IMG/VR virus record: IMGVR_UViG_3300024513_000094
Coordinates: 1-21,788 of that record
From: a virus
Length of the DNA: 21,788 bases
Direction: 5' to 3' (one strand)
Part shown: positions 1 to 7,082 of the stretch, one piece after another
Position numbering within the stretch: position 1 is the first letter of the stretch
How the letters are laid out: every line of letters starts with the position of its first letter
The notes under the pieces: model-generated
The model's input: only the letters and a program-made list of their open reading frames with translations
What the model was told of the DNA's origin: nothing
The model's database searches: none
Position numbers and translations under genes: made by a program

Positions 1-212
1 ATCAGGCCAAATAACTTTATACATTCTGTTTTTACATTGTATGGCAGTGGGTCTTTTGGTCCTACAGTACTTTCATTAGTACCAACGTACCATACATCTT
101 TAGTAGCGGCAGTTTCCCAAGCGGCTTTATGTCCTTTGTGCGGAGGATTGAATCGACCAAATATAATGGCTACTTCACTTGTTTTATTTTCAAATAAATT
201 TCTTAATCTCAT
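1..212 (-). CDS. HxGH-type nucleotidylyltransferase, N-terminal part (cut by window edge)
   Basis: Reverse reading from the ATG at 212 gives 70 residues that run off the left edge. Residues 14-30 read EVAIIFGRFNPPHKGHK, a beta strand followed by the HxGH motif (H25-K-G-H28) that binds the nucleotide phosphates in the cytidylyltransferase / NMN-adenylyltransferase superfamily. Expected chemistry is transfer of an NMP group from an NTP to a phosphorylated substrate with release of pyrophosphate; the substrate cannot be read. The N-terminus MRLRNLFENKT closely matches that of the next gene upstream (MRLRELFVEST), with the first 12 bases identical. A GGGGA ribosome site lies just upstream and the ATG begins 1 nt after the stop of the preceding gene, so the two are probably translationally coupled. 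The C-terminal half, including any ISSTxxR-type motif, is outside the window. Confidence 0.75.
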   Translation of the reverse strand, partial: MRLRNLFENKTSEVAIIFGRFNPPHKGHKAAWETAATKDVWYVGTNESTVGPKDPLPYNVKTECIKLFGL

Positions 213-213
213 A

Positions 214-1362
214 TTATTCCCCAGGAGTCCACTGGTCTCTGTTTACTAACTTTACATTACCGAATTTCTTTTCAGGGCCAGCATAGCGTACACGACCTTC
301 TCCGTTTGTGTCCCAGATATCTCCTTGCTCGCCTTCAACCTGTGCAAGTATTTGGTTTTTCATTGATTGTATTTGTTTAACTAGAGAAAATATAGCATCT
401 ACAGCGTTAGGATGGGCTTCTATTTTAGCCTGTATTTTTTCTTGTTTTCCTGCACTAACTTTTGACTTTTCCAACCATGCGTTAAAATTCTGTAAACCTA
501 AACTGCTTAACTGTTTAGCTCTTGCTGTTTGATTTACATAGGTGTAGAATATATTCTTAAGGTCACTTAACCCAGCAGTATCGGACAAGAATCCTTCGAT
601 TTGTTCTGCGTGTTGTTGTGCATAACCTTCAATGTTATCAATCATCTTAGTATCGATACTAACAGATTTTTTATTGTATATCGGACCTTGTACAATTAAT
701 TTAGGATTAGCATTAAATTGATCAAAATCGTCTAACGGTTCTTGTTCACTGTCATCCATTCCAAATTGTGGGAAATAAGCATGACCGACAACCATTACAT
801 CTGCATAAGCAATACGCTTACCTAAATCACTGTCGCCTCTGACATGATAACAAGTTTGTGATTTAGGATTTGGACAGAATGTGTATACTCCGTCTTTTAA
901 ATCGGGCCTGTTTAAAAATAATGCGTCAGCATAGACAAAGCCTACAAAATCTTTTGGAGTTGCCGCATCAAATGCTGGATATAAATTTGCAAACTTGGCG
1001 GCAAATTCTTCACGTTGTTTACGCTCTTCTTCTGTCTTAGGTGTACCGCTCTTGTTAGCAATAAAATCTTTTACTGCTTCTGGATTATCTGTCTTAGCAC
1101 CACGTGCCCAACCGTTGTGTCCTGCTAGAATTAATGGTCCATTCTTTGTTTCACGACCCCAATAGATTTGAGGATTACCGTCCCATTTCATGCGAATGCT
1201 TTCAGAACCTTCTTGTGTAGCGATTTCTTTAACGTGGTCTAATGCTTCGATGGTACCGTCGATGCCGTAGAAGAAAACTAGATCTTCGAGATGGTTGAAT
1301 GCACGGCCCAGTTTCTTTTTAACTGTTTCTGTGGATTCAACAAATAGTTCTCTTAATCTCAT
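214..1362 (-). CDS. KxDG-motif protein, putative ligase-like nucleotidyltransferase (DUF6267-like)
   Basis: This 382-aa protein resembles a family of uncharacterised proteins in T4-like aquatic phages (DUF6267-like, from memory). Residues 57-68 read IRMKWDGNPQIY. K59-W-D-G62 matches motif I (KxDG) of the ATP/GTP-dependent DNA/RNA ligase and capping-enzyme superfamily, where the Lys carries the AMP. Further on, FVYADALF (about 142-150) could be motif III, and the stretch FCPNPKS...YHV followed by a conserved-looking VVGHAYF (191-197) fits the family. The C-terminal third is helical. The N-terminus MRLRELFVEST is shared with the downstream gene and resembles a capsid-targeting peptide. The ATG overlaps the stop of the upstream gene by ATGA, with AAGGGGCG as ribosome site. 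Ligase-type activity is an inference from a short motif; the remaining ligase motifs are weak. Confidence 0.65.
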   Translation of the reverse strand: MRLRELFVESTETVKKKLGRAFNHLEDLVFFYGIDGTIEALDHVKEIATQEGSESIRMKWDGNPQIYWGRETKNGPLILAGHNGWARGAKTDNPEAVKDFIANKSGTPKTEEERKQREEFAAKFANLYPAFDAATPKDFVGFVYADALFLNRPDLKDGVYTFCPNPKSQTCYHVRGDSDLGKRIAYADVMVVGHAYFPQFGMDDSEQEPLDDFDQFNANPKLIVQGPIYNKKSVSIDTKMIDNIEGYAQQHAEQIEGFLSDTAGLSDLKNIFYTYVNQTARAKQLSSLGLQNFNAWLEKSKVSAGKQEKIQAKIEAHPNAVDAIFSLVKQIQSMKNQILAQVEGEQGDIWDTNGEGRVRYAGPEKKFGNVKLVNRDQWTPGE

Positions 1363-2213
1363 TCTTCGCCCCTTGACTGCTTGGGACCTTTACGTTGTTT
1401 CCATTTTTTATCTGTACTGCACCAGTAACGTCCATAAGTACCTTCTACTACGCCTTGCATCCATGAGAACCATTCGGCAGAACCTTCTTTAACATCTTCA
1501 GGCTTTTTGCCTTCGTTGCCAGGCCAGTTCTCATCGGCTAGTGCGTGTTGAATTTTTGGATTTTGTTCTTTACCTGGTAGTGCGGCAATAATTCTTTCTA
1601 CATTACCTAAGTCAGCGGCAGTAGCATGAGCACCGATTAAAATTTTAGCAACTTCGTCTGCATTGTGAGAAACAAAGTCTGCCTTCTTTCCATTTTCATC
1701 TCGGGCAAACAGCCCTTGGAATCCGCTCCACATTAGTCCGTAAGGATATCTTTGGTTACGAGTTTCTTTAGCAATACTGGAAAGTAGTATGTGCTTATGT
1801 AAACCTTTGAATGGAGTATTTTCAATGCTATAATCGTGTTGATGAAATTTACTAACAGAGCCAGCATCTTTAACAAACATAATATCTGCTTGTGCAAACT
1901 TATCGCCGTTAGGAACTTTAATGTGTACATTGATGCCAGTTAGTGCAGATTCGGTGCCTCTATCTTGAAAGTATGTTTTTAATTTTTGTCTTGCTTCTTT
2001 GGCTGTCTTAACTTTAAAAAAGTCTAACATGGACTGCTCGTCGACCATTAAGTCCATGTCTCCAGAACTGGCTTTATGGCCGGCACTGCCAACAGGAATT
2101 AAATCAATGCCCTGCGGCATCATTGATTGCGCCTTGGCTAGTACTTCCTTGGCTTCATCCTTGCCAAATGGTTCTACATCAGGAAATACATTTCCACCTT
2201 CTAATAGGATCAT
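1359..2213 (-). CDS. Pol-beta-fold nucleotidyltransferase
   Basis: This 284-aa protein has the signature of the polymerase-beta nucleotidyltransferase superfamily. There is a G42-S43 helix-strand motif in PVGSAGHKASSGDMDLMVD-type sequence (residues 40-58), with metal-binding D52 and D54, and a third acidic residue D110 in AQADIMFV. These are the three carboxylates expected for an active enzyme of the poly(A) polymerase / CCA-adding / antibiotic NTase type. The substrate is unknown. It starts MILLEGGNVF; an LLE|G site near the start fits the consensus cleaved by T4-type prohead protease. The ATG overlaps the previous stop (ATGA), and GGGAGAG is the ribosome site. The gene sits between a conserved hypothetical and the KxDG protein in one operon. 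The C-terminal 100 residues are Lys/Trp-rich and unassigned. Confidence 0.75.
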   Translation of the reverse strand: MILLEGGNVFPDVEPFGKDEAKEVLAKAQSMMPQGIDLIPVGSAGHKASSGDMDLMVDEQSMLDFFKVKTAKEARQKLKTYFQDRGTESALTGINVHIKVPNGDKFAQADIMFVKDAGSVSKFHQHDYSIENTPFKGLHKHILLSSIAKETRNQRYPYGLMWSGFQGLFARDENGKKADFVSHNADEVAKILIGAHATAADLGNVERIIAALPGKEQNPKIQHALADENWPGNEGKKPEDVKEGSAEWFSWMQGVVEGTYGRYWCSTDKKWKQRKGPKQSRGEE

Positions 2214-2554
2214 TCATCTCTCCCATCATAAACACCGTTTTCGATGTTATGTTTTTCTTCGTGGAACATTTTAACAGCCAAGTCCTGTACTTCTTCGGGA
2301 TCGAATAATACTTTTGGGTTTTGGGTGATTTTGAATTTATTGCAATAAACTGGTATGGCTTTATCGATGCAGGGCATAAATGACATTTCGTTGCACTTGC
2401 CGCCGGATTTCAACTTGCCTTTTAATTCAGCGATTACAGGATAAACTACCTTACGATAAAAACGTGGGTCGTTGTGCATAAAAAACTTTAAATCATCGAC
2501 GAAATCGACGTCTTTAAACTGTTCTGCTTGCTTATCTACATCATTTATTTTCAT
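2210..2554 (-). CDS. conserved phage hypothetical protein (114 aa)
   Basis: Function not recognised. The protein is acidic at its start (MKINDVDKQAEQFKDVDF) and resembles a conserved hypothetical in T4-like aquatic phages with an FFMHNDPRFYRK segment at about residues 25-36. It contains two Cys (C54 and C62 region) but no clear metal site, and no signal peptide or membrane segment. The open frame extends upstream to a GTG at 2599, but the GGAG there lies only 1 nt from the GTG. The ATG at 2554 has a usable GGTGA at good spacing and starts inside the leader expected from the late promoter at 2608-2615, so I chose 2554. It is the first gene of the late operon that continues with the three nucleotidyltransferase-like genes. 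Confidence 0.7.
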   Translation of the reverse strand: MKINDVDKQAEQFKDVDFVDDLKFFMHNDPRFYRKVVYPVIAELKGKLKSGGKCNEMSFMPCIDKAIPVYCNKFKITQNPKVLFDPEEVQDLAVKMFHEEKHNIENGVYDGRDE

Positions 2555-2607
2555 ATAATCACCATGTTCTGCATAGAGCCGCGGATATACATACTCCACT
2601 AATAGAG

Positions 2608-2615
2608 TATTTATG
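2608..2615 (-). promoter_or_regulatory. T4-type late promoter (CATAAATA)
   Basis: The minus strand reads CATAAATACTCTATT, close to the T4 late consensus TATAAATA followed by CTATT. It lies in the gap after the hypothetical that ends at 2632 and 50-60 nt upstream of the ATG at 2554. It would give late expression of the operon at 1-2554. Confidence 0.65.
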
Positions 2616-2631
2616 CTATTTTACAACTGTA

Positions 2632-3276
2632 TTAAATTTCGCTGATTAGGTACATTTCGTCCACTCTGCGTATCTTATTGCCCAGGAATAGTCTGCACAT
2701 TCCTAGGGTCTTTTCATTTGCGGCGTAAAAGTAGCCTTCGGAGTGGTATGTACGCTTTAGCAGTTTAATGCTGGGAATCTGCTCTGCCCATGCGTGGAAA
2801 CTTTCGCTAGAATCACGTAGAGGATTTACAGTTACTCTATACTTGTGCGTATACTTTTTAGATATAATACAGTTAGGGTTAGTTAATAGAAACTTCCTAA
2901 CTTTATCGTCTGCAGGTTTAGTTACTTCTTTAACATGTCCTAATAGTTGAACAGCATCTAATAAAGAATCACTGTTGGTGTAAATGCTTAATGTGTCGCT
3001 TTCTACACGCAACAAAAAATCAGTTTCTTTATTAAGTAAATCTACAAGTTTGTTTATGTAGATTACATCACTGACTGTAGCATATTTCTTACGCCAGGAT
3101 CTAAGTTGTACTCTACCATCCGGGACGGCTTCAATTTGATCACTAAGAATCTTGATTGAAGCCATTGCCCGAGCGATAGTTCTGCTACGAAACTCCGAAG
3201 CAAAAACATTTATTACACTAATCTTGTTGACATATTTGTCAAAAAACAATTTAGATGTTTGCTTGTACAGTTTCAT
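2632..3276 (-). CDS. hypothetical protein, last gene of the dnaJ-def-clpA operon
   Basis: No function recognised. The protein is about 214 aa, basic, without membrane segment or signal. It begins MKLYKQTSKLFFDKYVNKIS and has helical stretches and a VTVNPLRDSSESFHAW segment near its middle. It resembles small uncharacterised phage proteins that begin with a K-Y-x-x-K pattern, but this is from memory. The start is uncertain: ATGs exist at 3312, 3300 and 3276. All overlap the end of the clpA-like gene, which stops at 3251, and none has a good ribosome site, so coupled translation from clpA is likely. I chose 3276 because it gives the least overlap and a family-like N-terminus. It ends just before a late promoter. 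Confidence 0.6.
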   Translation of the reverse strand: MKLYKQTSKLFFDKYVNKISVINVFASEFRSRTIARAMASIKILSDQIEAVPDGRVQLRSWRKKYATVSDVIYINKLVDLLNKETDFLLRVESDTLSIYTNSDSLLDAVQLLGHVKEVTKPADDKVRKFLLTNPNCIISKKYTHKYRVTVNPLRDSSESFHAWAEQIPSIKLLKRTYHSEGYFYAANEKTLGMCRLFLGNKIRRVDEMYLISEI

Positions 3277-5491
3277 TCTGTAATTCGAGTTTAATTTCAT
3301 CGTCTTCAACATTGATGTTTACTGCTCCACCCTGTTTCAGACCACCAAACAACATAAGTTTGGATAATGGACGCTTAATATCCTTATCGATTACACGTTG
3401 CAATGGGCGAGCACCCATCTTCTTATCAAAGCCCTTATCTACCAAGTAGTCAATTGCTTCGTTGCTGATTGTAATCTTAATGCCCTTATCCTTGACCTGT
3501 GTTTTTAACTCAACTAAGAACTTGCCAACAATTTTAATCATTGTTTCTTTGCTTAGTTTACCAAATGTAACAACACCATCTAAACGATTGCGGAACTCTG
3601 GAGCGAAGAATTTCTTAAGTTCTTTATCTTCGTAGTCATTATCTTGACTACCAAAACCAATAACGTTCTTTTCAGCATCTTGTGCGCCAAGGTTAGTAGT
3701 CATAATCAAAATAATGTTACGAGCATCTGCTACTTTACCATTAGATCCTGTTACAAAACCATTGTCCATAATCTGTAATAGGATAGTTGCTACATCTGGA
3801 TGTGACTTTTCAATTTCGTCTAACAATAGAACACAATGTGGATTCTCTTGTAGTTTAGTAATCAACAAGCCAGCGTTTTCTTCAAAGCCAACATATCCAG
3901 GAGGGCTACCAATCAACTTAGATACGCTGTGTTTTTCTTGATACTCCGACATGTCAAAGCGAATAAGTGGAACACCTAACTGTTTACTAAGTTGTTTTGC
4001 GGCTTCAGTCTTACCAACACCAGTTGGCCCCATGAATACAAAACTACCCACTGGTTTATTATCAGATTTAAGTCCTGCTTGTGCTACAAGAATCTTATCA
4101 ACGATTTCGTCAATGGCTTCATCTTGCCCATAAACTTCACCTTTAAGGTTCTTTTCAAGGTTAACAAGATTTTCGTTTTCTTTTTCCTTGACTGTGTCTT
4201 CGGGAAGTTTAACCATTTTTGCTAATTCGTATTGAATCTCAGGAACATCGACAATCTTATGTTCTGCGTTCTTAATATTGAAACGACTACAAGCCACATC
4301 AATTAGATCAATTGCTTTATCTGGTAATTTCTTATCTGTCATATATTTTACAGATAATTTAACTGCTGTTTCAATAGCCGCATCTGTAATTTCAGCACCG
4401 TGATGTTTTTCGTAATACTTCTTAATACCTTTAAGAATATCTACTGCTACTTCTGGAGTAGGCTCGTCAACAGTGATGCGTTGGAAACGGCGCATTAACG
4501 CACGATCCTTTTCAAAGTACTTACGATATTCTTCCCAAGTAGTAGATGCAACTACTTTAATGTTGCCTTTGCTTAGAGCAGGCTTCATCATATTAGCCAA
4601 GTCATTGGCATTACCTTGTCCACCTGCGCCTGCGCCACTAATCATGTGTGCTTCATCGATGAACAATACAGTTTTGCCTTTGCCTGTTAGTGCCTTAAGT
4701 ACTAATTTAAAACGTTCTTCAAAGTCACCGCGATATTTACTACCAGCAAGCATAGCACTAATGTCTAAGTTATAGACTGTATATTCTTTTAAGAAGTCAG
4801 GAACAGCACCATTAATAATATTATGTGCTAGGCCTTCTGCGATAGCAGTCTTACCTACACCAGGGTCGCCTACTAACAATACATTATTTTTAGTTCTGCG
4901 ACCGAGCCCTAGCGCAATTTGTTCTAGTTCTTCAGTTCTACCGATAACTGGATCGATTTTATTTTTCTTGACTTGGTCATTGAGGTTAGTAGTAAATGCT
5001 TTCAGTGCTTTTTCACTTTGTGCATCTGTGACCTGTTCTTCTTCGTCTTCATCGATTTCGCTGTTAATAAAATCAGCAAACTTTTCACGATCCACGCCGC
5101 CCTTATTAATATAGAATACAGCGTAACTGCGCTTTTCGCTAAGTGCGCTCATAAACACATCTACAAGCTCAATGCTTTGACGTCCGCTGAAAAGGACTTG
5201 TGTGAATGCACGATTAAGAACACGCTCAACAGTTTGAGTCTTCTTAGGTTTAAATCCTTTGGGAATTGGATCTATTTTAATTTCGTCTAATTGATTTTTA
5301 AGATAGTGTTCGAGATTCTTTTTAATGTAATCCCCGTCACCACCGAAGTTTACAAGAAGTTCGTAGAACTTTTCTTCGCAGAGCATAGCAAAAATAAGAT
5401 GCTCTAGCGTGACATATTCGTGTCCTAATTTTTTACAGTCTGCAACAGCCTTTTCAAAAACTACTTGCAGTTGATCACTTGGTTCTACCAT
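3251..5491 (-). CDS. clpA: ClpA-like AAA+ unfoldase with ClpP-docking loop
   Basis: At 746 aa this is almost the length of E. coli ClpA (758). Order of domains: Clp N-domain repeats (1-145), an acidic linker (146-160), the first AAA+ module with Walker A GDPGVGKT (209-216) and Walker B LFIDE (276-280), then the second AAA+ module with Walker A GPTGVGKT (488-495), Walker B LLLDE (555-559) and pore loop GYVG (532-535). No ClpB-type middle coiled coil is present, so it is ClpA/ClpC-like rather than a disaggregase. Residues 610-613 read VIGF, the position and type of the IGF/IGL loop that docks ClpP. No ClpP is encoded here, so it probably recruits host ClpP. The start has AGAGGAAA at proper spacing and overlaps the end of the deformylase gene by 17 nt. 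It is the third gene of the early-type dnaJ operon. Confidence 0.9.
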   Translation of the reverse strand: MVEPSDQLQVVFEKAVADCKKLGHEYVTLEHLIFAMLCEEKFYELLVNFGGDGDYIKKNLEHYLKNQLDEIKIDPIPKGFKPKKTQTVERVLNRAFTQVLFSGRQSIELVDVFMSALSEKRSYAVFYINKGGVDREKFADFINSEIDEDEEEQVTDAQSEKALKAFTTNLNDQVKKNKIDPVIGRTEELEQIALGLGRRTKNNVLLVGDPGVGKTAIAEGLAHNIINGAVPDFLKEYTVYNLDISAMLAGSKYRGDFEERFKLVLKALTGKGKTVLFIDEAHMISGAGAGGQGNANDLANMMKPALSKGNIKVVASTTWEEYRKYFEKDRALMRRFQRITVDEPTPEVAVDILKGIKKYYEKHHGAEITDAAIETAVKLSVKYMTDKKLPDKAIDLIDVACSRFNIKNAEHKIVDVPEIQYELAKMVKLPEDTVKEKENENLVNLEKNLKGEVYGQDEAIDEIVDKILVAQAGLKSDNKPVGSFVFMGPTGVGKTEAAKQLSKQLGVPLIRFDMSEYQEKHSVSKLIGSPPGYVGFEENAGLLITKLQENPHCVLLLDEIEKSHPDVATILLQIMDNGFVTGSNGKVADARNIILIMTTNLGAQDAEKNVIGFGSQDNDYEDKELKKFFAPEFRNRLDGVVTFGKLSKETMIKIVGKFLVELKTQVKDKGIKITISNEAIDYLVDKGFDKKMGARPLQRVIDKDIKRPLSKLMLFGGLKQGGAVNINVEDDEIKLELQNETVQANI

Positions 5492-6002
5492 TTAATTTCC
5501 TCTGTTTTTTCAGTGCTAAATCTAACTTTAACTTACTTACTCTTTTGGTAAAAGTAATGCCGTCTAAGTGGTCAATTTCATGTTGAATACACTTGGCGTC
5601 ATAACCACTTAATGTAATTGTACATTCTTTTGCTGTCTTGTCAAGATATTTTATTGTAATATTATTAAATCTGTTAATCTTTATGAACAAATTTGGAAAA
5701 CTCAAACAGCCTTCCTCGTCTATACACTCGTCGGATCCGCTGACAATTTCGGGATTAAACATGGCAAATGGTTCTTGCCCACTAGGTTTGACTACAACAA
5801 CTCTGCGATCAAATCCAACTTGATTAGCGGCAATGCCGATGCCACGGCCGCCTAGCATTATCTCGACCATGGCTTGTTCTATTTGGTTAGGATCGATGCC
5901 GCAATTAAAATCAAAGGGCTCTAATTTTGTATAGAGTATTGGGTCTGGATCTGTTCTAAGATAAAAATCTTTAGGTTCTGTAACGGTCTGAAAGTTGCTC
6001 AA
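5475..6002 (-). CDS. def: peptide deformylase
   Basis: The enzyme removes the formyl group from N-terminal Met of new proteins, using a metal ion. All three motifs are intact (numbering from the chosen start): GIGIAANQ (54-61), EEGCLS (96-101, metal ligand C99) and HEIDH (141-145, ligands H141 and H145 with catalytic E142). The frame is open upstream to a GTG at 6113, but that would overlap dnaJ by 143 nt and add residues unlike the family. No ATG lies in the overlap. A TTG at 6002, with GGAAGAT some 14 nt upstream, gives 175 aa, the normal length, so I chose it with moderate confidence. It overlaps the 3' end of dnaJ by 32 nt. Phage deformylases are known from cyanophages; here no photosystem protein target is nearby. 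Confidence 0.88.
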   Translation of the reverse strand: MSNFQTVTEPKDFYLRTDPDPILYTKLEPFDFNCGIDPNQIEQAMVEIMLGGRGIGIAANQVGFDRRVVVVKPSGQEPFAMFNPEIVSGSDECIDEEGCLSFPNLFIKINRFNNITIKYLDKTAKECTITLSGYDAKCIQHEIDHLDGITFTKRVSKLKLDLALKKQRKLNGRTK

Positions 6003-6795
6003 TTTGAATCTTATCTTCCGTGAATAGTATTTTGGGAATTGTAATTTGTACTTGTATAAACAAATTTCCTCTTTGATGATTGTGTGGACCGACTGGAAGT
6101 CCGTAACTATCACACTTAATCATTTGACTAGGTTGTATGCCTGCCGGAACTTTGATTTCTAATTCTTTGTCTTCTAATGTTTTAAAGCGGATTGTTTTTC
6201 CTAACATAGCATCAAACGCAGAAATTTCTACTTCTGCATATAAGTTCCTGCCATCACGTTTGAATCTTGGATGTGGAAGTTCAATAATTTGTGCTATTAC
6301 ATCGCCCCTAGGCATATTAGGAATGCTGTCGTCTCCTAATCCTCTAAAACGAATTGAGTCACCGTTTTGTACACCTGCAGGAATACTTAATTGTAGTGCC
6401 TGTTCTTTTCCACTAGGTAATCTGATACTGCCAGTAACTTCTTTGCCGACAAGTATTTCTTCTAAAGTCATTTCGACACGGATATTGATATTCCTGTTCT
6501 TTCTGGACTGCTGTCTAAAGCCAGCACCAAAGGGATTAGCACCAAACATGGCACCAAACAAATCATTCATGTCGTTCATATTGCCAGTATGAAAACTATA
6601 CTGTGGCATTGGGTTGTCGTATTGAGCTCGTTTTTGGTCATCACTAAGGGTGCGATATGCTTCTTCAATTTGTTGAAATTTAGAAGTATCGCCGCCTCTG
6701 TCAGGATGGTGCTTTGAAGCCAATTTACGATATGCTTTTTTGATATCGTCTTGGCTAGCAGATTTTGAAACTCCTAGTATTGAATAATAATCCAT
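5971..6795 (-). CDS. dnaJ: DnaJ-like J-domain cochaperone (type II, no zinc finger)
   Basis: At 274 aa it has an N-terminal J domain (1-65) with the invariant HPD (30-32) that triggers DnaK ATP hydrolysis. Next comes a Gly/Phe/Met-Asn-rich linker (68-100), then the two beta-barrel substrate-binding C-terminal domains (about 105-265). The CxxCxGxG zinc-finger region of classical DnaJ is absent, as in CbpA-type proteins. No DnaK is in the window, so it should work with host DnaK. The ATG at 6795 has no recognisable ribosome site; the predicted leader is only some 23 nt and U-rich. It is the first gene of the dnaJ-def-clpA operon behind a consensus sigma70 promoter, and may redirect host chaperones toward phage proteins. 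Confidence 0.9.
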   Translation of the reverse strand: MDYYSILGVSKSASQDDIKKAYRKLASKHHPDRGGDTSKFQQIEEAYRTLSDDQKRAQYDNPMPQYSFHTGNMNDMNDLFGAMFGANPFGAGFRQQSRKNRNINIRVEMTLEEILVGKEVTGSIRLPSGKEQALQLSIPAGVQNGDSIRFRGLGDDSIPNMPRGDVIAQIIELPHPRFKRDGRNLYAEVEISAFDAMLGKTIRFKTLEDKELEIKVPAGIQPSQMIKCDSYGLPVGPHNHQRGNLFIQVQITIPKILFTEDKIQIEQLSDRYRT

Positions 6796-6806
6796 AGTGT
6801 ATGATG

Positions 6807-6838
6807 AAAAAAGGTATAGTAGTAATTATACTATACCT
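6807..6838 (-). terminator. hairpin plus U-run, terminator-like, overlapping the dnaJ promoter
   Basis: A perfect 10-bp inverted repeat (AGGTATAGTA at 6812-6821 and TACTATACCT at 6829-6838) with a 7-nt loop is followed on the minus strand by six Ts (6812-6807). It follows the 70-aa secreted protein gene that closes the lysis operon, so it can terminate late readthrough. The stem is AT-rich, so strength is uncertain. The same palindrome covers the -10 box and could instead be a repressor operator. Confidence 0.6.
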
Positions 6839-6853
6839 TTCTTAGGATGTCAA
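6825..6853 (-). promoter_or_regulatory. consensus sigma70-type promoter of the dnaJ-def-clpA operon
   Basis: On the minus strand TTGACA (6853-6848), a 17-nt spacer and TATAAT (6830-6825) match the bacterial housekeeping consensus exactly. Predicted +1 is near 6818, some 23 nt before the dnaJ ATG. The -10 box lies inside the inverted repeat at 6812-6838. The -35 box begins 5 nt after the stop of the preceding gene. It is probably an early promoter used by unmodified host RNA polymerase. Confidence 0.8.
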
Positions 6854-6857
6854 GAAT

Positions 6858-7070
6858 TTATTTCTTAGTCGCTGTATCTGGCTTAGTACCTTCTACTTTG
6901 GTACCTTCGTGCTTTTTGTGTACTTTGACTGTTTTACAAACTTCTTTTTCCTTACCAGTTTTTGCGTCCTTTTGAGTTACGCAAGCCTTTTTAGTTTTTG
7001 GTGCTTCTTCAGCAGCCATTGTTGGCATTGCAAATGCCGCTGTTAATAATAATGCTAAGAATGTTTTCAT
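6858..7070 (-). CDS. small secreted Lys-rich protein
   Basis: This 70-aa protein has a clear Sec signal peptide: MKTFLALLLTAAFAMPTMA, with a likely cut after TMA at residue 19. The mature part is about 50 residues, very Lys-rich, with two Cys (C29 and C45 in the precursor) that could form a disulfide, and no catalytic signature. Function is unknown. It resembles small periplasmic proteins that I associate with betaproteobacteria (KEVCKTVKVHKKHEGTKV-like tail), so it may be host-derived. AAAGGAGAG lies 5 nt before the ATG, a strong ribosome site. It is the last gene of the late lysis operon, 12 nt after the holin-like gene, so a role in the envelope at lysis or superinfection is possible but not shown. 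Confidence 0.8.
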   Translation of the reverse strand: MKTFLALLLTAAFAMPTMAAEEAPKTKKACVTQKDAKTGKEKEVCKTVKVHKKHEGTKVEGTKPDTATKK

Positions 7071-7082
7071 TTGTCTCTCCTT

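Noticed and set aside
5639-5644. TTGACA inside the deformylase gene (minus strand)
   Set aside because: No acceptable -10 box at 16-18 nt.
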